Shown one piece after another: positions 57,478-64,000 of a stretch of 64,000 nt of DNA. How positions within the stretch are numbered: the first letter of the stretch is position 1; every line of letters starts with the position of its first letter. Origin of the DNA: Dolomedes plantarius (Eukaryota; Arthropoda; Arachnida; Araneae; Dolomedidae); NCBI GenBank assembly GCA_907164885.2, contig OU015495.1, forward strand, positions 212,306,224 through 212,370,223, given 5' to 3'. The position numbers and the translations under genes are program-made. The notes under the pieces were generated by a model. It saw only the letters and a program-made list of their open reading frames with translations. It searched no databases and had not been told where the DNA came from.

Positions 57478-57783
57478 TGACAGGCTTCGTATCCATATTG
57501 TTATTAAATTAAAGGCAATCGTGGTCGAAATGTGTAGATGAGACGACACAGATCAATTAAACTCGTTTATTTTAATTATTAATATACCAGAGCTCCGACA
57601 TAATTACGCAAACCACTCCATCCAGCCCTCAAGACATTACCTCCTCTGCCCATCAGTTCTCTGTGGCAACTGCCCCAGTTCTTTTGTCTTTCTCCCGACT
57701 AAAAATCTGCTGACACTTACTTTCGAAAATTCTTGTTGTTGTTGTTGTTGTTGTTGACTTATTCCTCTTGGTCCAGCCGCAGG

Positions 57784-58010
57784 CTAGACCAAGTCAATGG
57801 GCTGAAAAGACTTCAGAAAATCAAAAACCAAAGGAGGACTGGAATAAAGGTCAATTTTGTCCAGACCAGCACAGTGCAAAATGTGATCGGGAGAAGCCTG
57901 AGCAGAGCTACACTTAGTGCACGTTAGATAGGTCTTCTGCCCAAGTTCAAAAGAGACACCTGATGTGTCCACTTATGAGCCTACTTATGATGGACTGTAT
58001 AGCTCTATTG
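57784..58010 (-). pseudogene. LINE ORF2 C-terminal cysteine block
   Basis: Frame AIQSIISRLISGHIRCLF, a one-base shift, then FELGQKTYLTCTKCSSAQ, SPDHILHCAGL and VFDFLKSFQPIDLV-stop. The ISRL-SGH and C-KC-HIL-C pattern is the end of Jockey-like reverse transcriptase proteins after RNase H, and I recall close relatives in spiders. Confidence 0.72.
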
Positions 58011-58014
58011 TTGT

Positions 58015-59710
58015 GATGATAATTAATAGTTTTGGAAGTGATTAAAGTTAATATTAATATCGGGTATTCAGATAATTAAATTAGTAAAGTAAGTGAATAA
58101 GTAAGTAAATTTTAGTAACGATTGTGCTTTGTTTTAATAAATTTATTAAGCCTCTGCTAAATATATGTAAGGGTTATACTTGTGGTGATCAGATATTAAT
58201 TGATTTGATTAATGTCATCGCATTTGGAGAAGGTGCGCAAGTTTCTCTAAATGTTTTGACATTGAGAAGAATTAAGTTTGAAATAGATCATCACAGGTTA
58301 TACCTTATTATTGTTAATATTGATAAATTAATAAGCCTTATTTTGAAATAATTGTGAGGTGGCTGGTACGCTGGTGAATTTTTGGGTTTTTTATTAAATG
58401 AATAAATACAAAATTATAGTGTGTCTTTTCTTTTAAAGTTAAATCCTTCCTTTTGAGAGCCCCTTTTTGTCAGTTGATCGTAAACTGAGACATCCGATAG
58501 CGACTGGTCACTTCGGGACGTTTGGAATGTTGATGAGCCAAGCAGATACGAATGCGCTCCCTACGCGGTTGAATACAGTGGCTTGTAGATGGCGGCGTTT
58601 CAAGGAGGAAAAATGTAATCAAAAATTATTATGTGAAATAAGAAAATGAAAAAAATCAACAATGAGTCGGAGAGGAGATTCCTTCGGCTAATTCCGAATT
58701 TCAGCGTTTTCCTCGTCCGGGATTGACGGAGCGGAGTGGACCTTCTTGCTTTCCGCGGAATGCAAAGTGAAAAAATCGGGGGCGGAGGGTGCAAAGGGAC
58801 ACTGAGGGGGAGAGGCTGGGAGCTGGCCCGAGTGCCTTGATAAGAAGATGATGGCTGTACGGAAAGGTCCGACGACGCTCATGTCTTGGCGTCATGCACG
58901 CTTTAGAAAATGGCGTTAAGGCTCCCCTCATGACTTCGCAAAATAATAGTGTTTTTTTTTGTGCTGCAGCATTTTAACTGGGTAATATAATTTTAATTCC
59001 TTTTTTTTATTTACTGAATTTTTCTATAGTTTTACTTTTGTTTTTTTCTCATCACTTTTTTATTTAGAAGGTTTTTTTTATTCGCCAGCCACTTCACTTA
59101 TTTGTATTGTTTTTATTGATAATTATTTGTATTATGGAGAGTAGAACTCATTTAACGAAATTGTATTTATTCAATTGAATTTGGTTGTCAGAATGATGTT
59201 AAGAAGATCTGGAGTTAATGAGTTTGTTTGTTATAATGTCAGGGAAATTCTTAAATAAATTGTTATTTGTAGATTGTAATGTGGTGTCATGTCGGTCCTT
59301 GCCTTTTTAGTAAAGTTGCTGATTTTCAGCTTTAGGTTTTATTTTTATTTCAGCAGATTTGAAGCTTTTTCTTTTAGGTGAAATAATTTTATTTTTTAGG
59401 TGTACTCCAAGGTTAAGTAAATTTTTTAGAGTTAATTTTTCCTTTTCTTTTGGCTCATTATTCACCACAGTGAAGCAGACAGTATCGAACCAGTGTTAAT
59501 TATTATATGTTTATGGGTTATTGCTATACACAACGCAACTTACCATCTATCTTAAAATGTACTAACCACTAATGGCCAAATGGCAAATATTGTTGTATTT
59601 AAATTTAACCGAGGCCCACCTTAATTAGTAAGAGTTATTCCTACCTTCATTAATTAATTTATTAATTAGCAATATAATATTATTAAACTTTAAAATAAAA
59701 CCCCAACACG
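58015..59710. other. Unidentified 1.7-kb insertion inside the LINE
   Basis: It separates PGGALTLRADSVAT (RNase H side) from NRAIQSIISRLISGH (C-terminal side), which are normally adjacent in this protein. It includes a GC-richer patch at 58460-58930 with frames on both strands (for example 58124-58351, 58701-58931) but no domain I recognise. The borders are uncertain by about 20 bp and no terminal repeat or target duplication was settled. Confidence 0.5.
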
Positions 59711-59714
59711 AATC

Positions 59715-59941
59715 ATTCGTTGCCACACTATCAGCCCTGAGGGTAAGGGCACCACCAGGGGTCTGTCTATTAAACCAAGGGTGGGTCGGAGGGATATTCC
59801 ATAGTCATTGGTTTGAGGTTCTGATCTTGGAGCAAATCTCAGAGAAGGTCAAAAAACGATTTGAAATTGCGTCATCAGAAGCGCCTTTCTTGGCCAAAAG
59901 ATCAGCATTTTCACTGCCTAAGAGGCCAATGTGAGAGGGTA
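59715..59941 (-). pseudogene. LINE RNase H domain fragment
   Basis: Frame LEFSIPSHIGLLGSENADLL, then AKKGASDDAISNRFLTFSEI and PPTHPWFNRQTPGGALTLRA. IPSHIGL-G-E-AD-LAKKGA is the conserved final block of LINE RNase H. One stop (after RTSNQ) interrupts it. The fragment begins at the target duplication, so the LINE was truncated at insertion. Confidence 0.75.
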
Positions 59942-59943
59942 TC

Positions 59944-59961
59944 GAAAATTCTAGAAGCTTC
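59944..59961. promoter_or_regulatory. Four-unit heat-shock element-like array
   Basis: GAAAATTCTAGAAGCTTC reads GAA-AA-TTC-TA-GAA-GC-TTC with perfect 2-bp spacing. It sits just downstream of the LTR's degenerate TATA (TTACATAA), aligned with the array at 49521. The LINE inserted at its edge, and part of it is in the target duplication. Confidence 0.55.
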
Positions 59962-60201
59962 CACTTATGTAACTGAATCACCTGACCTGATCTAACTTTA
60001 GAATCTCCCGTCTAAATGATTTCTTTCTATCTGGACTGTCAGGTGGCGGTCTCTATTGATACCTTTAGCTATTAAAACTCCCTTTTTCCCTTTTTCTCGA
60101 TATTTCGTGATTTCACAGTTTTAAATTGTTAATTCCTATTTTTCTAAGCAAAACTCCCCGTTTAAGGTTCCCACAATTGTTCCCCATTGTTAAGCATTAC
60201 A

Positions 60202-60981
60202 ACTCCCCCCCCCCCGTCCCTCTGAAGGCGGGCACACAAGGAGTCGAATTCTCTGCAACAAGTCTCCAGAAGAGAAAATAACAAATTACCTTCAACATCC
60301 TAAATGACTATTAACCGACAAGAATGCTGAGTAGGGCGGTACCTTCCCCACACAGCAAAATTAAAAATTAACAACTGAAAATTTACTCTAACCTAAAAAT
60401 TTACCTCTTTTTACACCTAACTTGGTTATCCTAACTATTTCTAATTTGAACTATTATTGTACACAACCATGAAGGAGCTCTAGATGAGAAAAACAACTTA
60501 CATTTGTCTCCAGTCGAGACAGAAACTGATATATGACAAACTGATATATTAATTATTACAATAAAAAGTTTTCATAACATTGTCTATAAGAGTCAAATAA
60601 GATTAGGCACTTATCAAAACAAGACATTAAATACACTAAGTAAACATTAAAATTACCTTAAAGCATTAAATTTAAGTAGTCATTACATAACAATAATACA
60701 AACTTAAAGATATTAACTGTAAAAAGTTGAAAGTAATAAAATAATTGGATTGTCAGCATCAAAGTCCACATGCTTGAATTTTATCGAGTCCATACATAAT
60801 ATTGGCTACATTGGAGTTCTGCAGTTCTTTGACTGGTTATATTAATTTTAGGTCTTTCTTACCCATAAAATCTCAACTCCAGCCATTTGGACAGTTCCAT
60901 ACAACATTTCACATATAAATTCAATAATAGTAAGCAAATATTATATAAAACAAGAAAATAATACAAAAGTACTGAAAAAAT
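60202..60981 (-). mobile_element. Residual internal region of the Gypsy-like element
   Basis: Next to the 3' LTR is a polypurine-type G-run (60202-60217, minus-strand GGGGGGGAGT). Just before it the minus strand reads TGTGCCCGCCTTCAGAGGGA, like the extreme 3' end of a Gypsy integrase frame. The rest is AT-rich with no domains, and the left part of the 5' LTR is missing. Confidence 0.5.
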
Positions 60982-61266
60982 ATGCTGACACTTTCGAAAA
61001 TTGTAGACAGTTCCACTTATGTAATTGAATCACCTGACCTGATCTAACTTTAGAATCTCCCGTCTAAAGGATTTGTTTCTAACAGGACCATCAGGTGGCG
61101 GCCTCTATTGATCACTTTAGCTATTAAAACCCCCTTTTTCTCTTTTTCCCCGATATTTCGTGATTTCACAGTTTTAAATTGTTAATTCCTATTTTTCTAA
61201 GCACCCCCCCCCCCCCCCCCCCGTTTAAGATTCCCACGATTGTTCCCCATAGTTAGGGCATTGCAT
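60982..61266 (-). repeat. Gypsy-like 5' LTR, partial
   Basis: Minus strand TGCAATGCCC from 61266 down to CGAAAGTGTCAGCATATTTT near 60980. It matches 59942-60201 over about 230 bp, apart from a long C-run at 61205-61222. Confidence 0.65.
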
Positions 61267-61271
61267 ATATA

Positions 61272-61334
<63 letters not shown>

Positions 61335-61339
61335 GCGCG

Positions 61340-61381
<42 letters not shown>
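61267..61381. repeat. (TA)n(CA)n compound microsatellite
   Basis: TA/TATG, TA, CGCGCA-CA, then TA. Confidence 0.95.
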
Positions 61382-61385
<4 letters not shown>

Positions 61386-61387
<2 letters not shown>

Positions 61388-61921
61388 GAATGAGCCAAAA
61401 GTTCGTAAAAGCTTTAATAATTGACAAAAAGGAAGAAATCACAATAAATAAATGCTGTTTGCAAGAAAGGGATCACAAGGAAGTCAGATTTTTTTTTAGT
61501 AGCCAAAAAAGTTAAATTTTTTTTTAAAAATTTAAAAAGCTTAAAAAGTTAAAAAAGGTTACCGGTAGATGGCGCTGACTTGTGAGAGATTCAGCAGAAT
61601 TTTGCAAATCAATCTTGAAATGAAACACTGTGATACACGAGGATTTGGAGGATCGGCCACGATGTGTAAGACGACGAGGCCCCGATGACGAGGGCAGCAT
61701 TACTGCGCTGGAAACCGTTATGAATAATATGGCGGTGGAATCGTCCACGGGGAGTAGCAGTGCTCGCAGAGCTGGACCAGTGACTTTTTTAATTTTTATT
61801 TTGCTGCTAAAAAAAATCCGACTTCCTTGTGAGGCCTTTCTTGCAAACTGCACTTCTTTATCATAATTTCTTCCTTTTTTTATGAATTTTTAAAGTTTTT
61901 ACGAACTTTTGGCTCGTCCGT
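61386..61921 (+). mobile_element. Mariner-type deletion derivative with about 115-bp TIRs
   Basis: TGAGCCAAAAGTTCGTAAAA near the left end and its complement near the right. TA flanks at 61384-61385 and 61922-61923. Arms are about 61386-61500 and 61805-61921. GTAGATGGCGCTGAC lies inside the left arm's inner edge (61565). The interior has a short transposase N-terminal fragment. Confidence 0.82.
61622..61788 (+). pseudogene. Transposase N-terminal linker fragment, mariner-type
   Basis: HEDLEDRPRCVRRRGPDDEG, then SITALETVMNNMAVESSTGS and SSARRAG. It resembles the GRPR linker and second helix-turn-helix region of this transposase group (usually GRP-R....I..V...V..NP..S.RR.A...G). All catalytic residues are missing. 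Confidence 0.55.
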
Positions 61922-61962
61922 TATATAGATACATATATTTATACATAGCACATACATACATA

Positions 61963-62211
61963 TGAGGCGGTGAAAAGCAAAGTGGTGTAAGTCACATTTT
62001 CAACTTTTTTCACTTTAGGGCAAAAATGTAACCTCGATGTTTAATTTAGATTGAAATTGTGAATAGTTATTATTTGCAATATTATAATAATTGTTATGAA
62101 TTAAAATTTGTTCAATTTATGGTGGAATTTTTTGTAGTTTTTGCAATAAAACTCTCTTGACTTACACCACGTGACTTACTGACTTACACCACTTTGCCTT
62201 TCACCGCCTCA
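61963..62211. mobile_element. TA-flanked MITE (249 bp)
   Basis: TGAGGCGGTGAAAAGCAAAG, then TGGTGTAAGTCA, mirrored at the right end with GACTTACACCAC present twice. TA at 61961-61962 and 62212-62213. No coding sequence. Confidence 0.85.
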
Positions 62212-62213
62212 TA

Positions 62214-64000
62214 TATACATACAAAAGAGGTAAGCAACGATAAGTAATCATACGTTAATAACCTGCGGTAGTTTAGTTAGAAGACTGCCTGAATTTTTTT
62301 CATACATTGATACACAAGCTGAATCAACATATCTCAATACCGTACAAATGTCAGTCCATGATAAACGAGTCATAAAACTCGAAAATCTTTTTTGAATACT
62401 TTAAGAGAGTAATTTAGAATAACGGTTATAAAATTTCAAATAGGGAACCTATCTTTAATTTTATTATTAAGTTTCGATGTTAGACAGTCGCAATCAAAAC
62501 CTGAGAAATAATAGTTTATTGTTCACCATTATTATAGATCAATATGCAATTCTGTAAGTAATTCGCAGAGAATTCAGGAGTTAAAATTTCATGCATCGCT
62601 TTGGAGGAAACGTTTGATTTCTCGTATATACCCTAGATAGAGGAAATTAGGACATTAAGTCGAACTCACTCTGACATATCTAATAGCGAAGAAAACAAGT
62701 TTAGCCATTGCTGTTATCCGAGGATGAGAGCCTGTGGACTAGACTAACAAATATGATAAAATATTTTGTTCTCTTTTATGATACTGACTGCATCGTATTT
62801 TAAAGAACAACAAATTTAATGCATGGAGAAATGCAAGAACTATGACGTTTGCGATACTCGGAGAAATTCCTATAAATTGCTTTCTGTCGCAGTAGAAAAA
62901 TAAATGTTAAAGAGAAAAAAATCGAAGAATATTATTTTGAAGCTTTTCGAAATATACGTTAAAGTTTGGAACTTTTAGATTTCCTGTGTTTCCTCTGTTG
63001 ACGGTTTGGAGCGCTTCGATTTTAAGTGGAAGAAACTTTGAAAACATGAAAATTCACCGCGAAAAATTCAGAGCAATTTATATATATATTTTTTTTTATG
63101 CCGAAGTAGGTTTCACCACTTATCTATCTTTATTAGGGATTAAGAAAGTTAGAAAGTTGCAGGTGATATGTGAAATCGAAACATTTGAAAATTGTCGGCT
63201 ATCGTATGTGTTAGTTTAGATATTTTTTTATATACTTTTATTATATATACTTTATTGTTCACTTTCAAAAAGCAAAAGTTTTCTCAGTCCATATATTTCT
63301 TTGGGAAAGAAAGAATGATAATTCAGCCTCACATTAGGAAATAAAAGGAAATATTTATTCGGAAGAAGATTTGCAGAAAAGACAAAAGAAAGATTTATGC
63401 AAACTGGTCTAAAATAGACATAAAAAAATTGTGTTCATACTGCGAGAAGGCATTCCCCATCTAATAACCTTTTCTGTTGAGGCTTATTAGAGAAGATTTT
63501 GAAGTTGCATATGAGTGTGAAACGTTCATCCCAACTTCCCGGAAAAAATAGATTTTTGGGTTCAATATTCGTGTTTGCTAGTTGTACATATTTTGAGGAA
63601 GCGAAAAAGCTATGAATGCAATAATGTGATCTATCGGAATCGTTGCAACATCGTCAGTTGATTGTATAAATAACTGAACACTCGATTCATATTTTGAAAT
63701 CTCAAAAAGAGCAATAATTTTCAATATATATACATACACTCTTAGACAAAACAAAATGACGAACCAAGAATGGGTAATTCAAATTGGACACAAACTGATA
63801 TGCATGCAGGTTTAGACGGAAAATGTAAAATTTTAAAGTTTTGCGGCCAATAAATGAACATGTTACGCTGCGGCGCAGCTTAACTGCGCAACTGGCAGGA
63901 TATGAAAGAAGAGAAATTTCGATTCCAGTTCATAAATTCTTTGAGAATTTTATTCCGTATACTCTATCAGTAGACAGTAACTATGCCTCGCATACAGGTG
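62214..64000. other. AT-rich spacer, nothing recognised
   Basis: The 77-codon frame at 62986-63219 has no motif. No terminal repeats seen to the window end. Confidence 0.5.

Larger units (their letters stand above)
57734..59941 (-). mobile_element. 5'-truncated Jockey-like LINE with target duplication
   Basis: The 3' end is a (CAA)n tail on the minus strand (57734-57757), and TCGAAAATTCT flanks both ends (57723-57733, 59942-59952). The related LTR at 60982 shows the undisturbed site (TTTCGAAAATTGTAGACAG). It carries RNase H and the C-terminal cysteine block of the LINE ORF2. An unrelated segment (about 58015-59710) splits it. Confidence 0.72.
57474..60201 (-). mobile_element. Gypsy-like 3' LTR, split by a LINE
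   Basis: Minus strand starts TGTAATGCTTAAC at 60201 and ends GTCATTCA at 57474. The two parts are 59942-60201 and 57474-57733. The upstream part aligns with the LTRs at 60982-61266 and 49297-49823 (TCAGGTGGCGGNCTCTATTG). The downstream part aligns weakly with 49297-49823 (GGGGCAG and surrounding). Just outside the LTR start is a G-run (60202-60217) that fits a polypurine tract. Confidence 0.65.

Overview
This window looks like a gene-poor, transposon-saturated stretch of an arthropod nuclear genome, most probably a spider or other arachnid. The evidence is long (TA)n, (CA)n and mixed microsatellites every few kilobases, high overall AT content, tRNA-derived SINEs, BEL/Pao and Gypsy-type LTR elements, a Jockey-like LINE, and many TA-target DNA transposons (pogo/Tigger, Tc1, IS630-Tc1-mariner) with their MITEs. 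The arachnid assignment rests on remembered resemblance of the LINE, pogo and BEL proteins to spider elements and is inference. No convincing host gene is visible. Every recognisable coding stretch belongs to a mobile element, and almost all are broken.

Layout. 0.8-4.1 kb: a chain of elements inserted in one (TA)n tract (mariner-type deletion derivative, solo LTR, 399-bp Tigger MITE, second solo LTR). 5.8-6.1 kb: hAT MITE with an 8-bp duplication. 7.9-12.1 kb: a full Tigger copy with a decayed transposase, interrupted by a 1.87-kb TIR element whose empty site is preserved in the second Tigger copy at 33.9-36.3 kb. 12.3-19.4 kb: several MITEs, a hAT derivative, a mariner-type derivative with a transposase C-terminus, and two tRNA-like SINE heads. 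20.7-23.2 kb: a TTAA-flanked MITE, a Tc1 remnant and a nearly complete Tc1 with one frameshift and one stop. 25.9-28.1 kb: a purine-rich unrecognised island containing an 84-bp palindrome. 28.2-29.5 kb: a mariner-type element with near-identical 178-bp TIRs and half a transposase. 30.2-30.9 kb: second TTAA MITE. 31.5-33.7 kb: a 155-bp satellite with a duplicated six-unit higher-order repeat, each unit carrying a hAT terminus.

36.3-46.5 kb is mostly unassigned AT-rich DNA with retroposon fragments and one long-TIR element. 47.2-48.7 kb holds a pseudogene of a transposase-like family that I recognise from arthropod genomes but cannot place in a named superfamily. 48.7-51.5 kb is a second chain: four LTRs and a BEL element separated only by dinucleotide tracts. 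The BEL element (51.0-54.5 kb) has lost everything from its 5' LTR to the middle of RT and has a hAT MITE in that LTR. 57.0-61.3 kb is a nest: a Gypsy-like LTR remnant whose LTR is split by a 5'-truncated LINE, itself split by an unknown 1.7-kb insertion. 61.4-62.2 kb has two more TA-flanked elements.

The organising theme is TA-seeking elements repeatedly inserting into dinucleotide tracts. Three LTRs also carry perfect heat-shock-element-like arrays.
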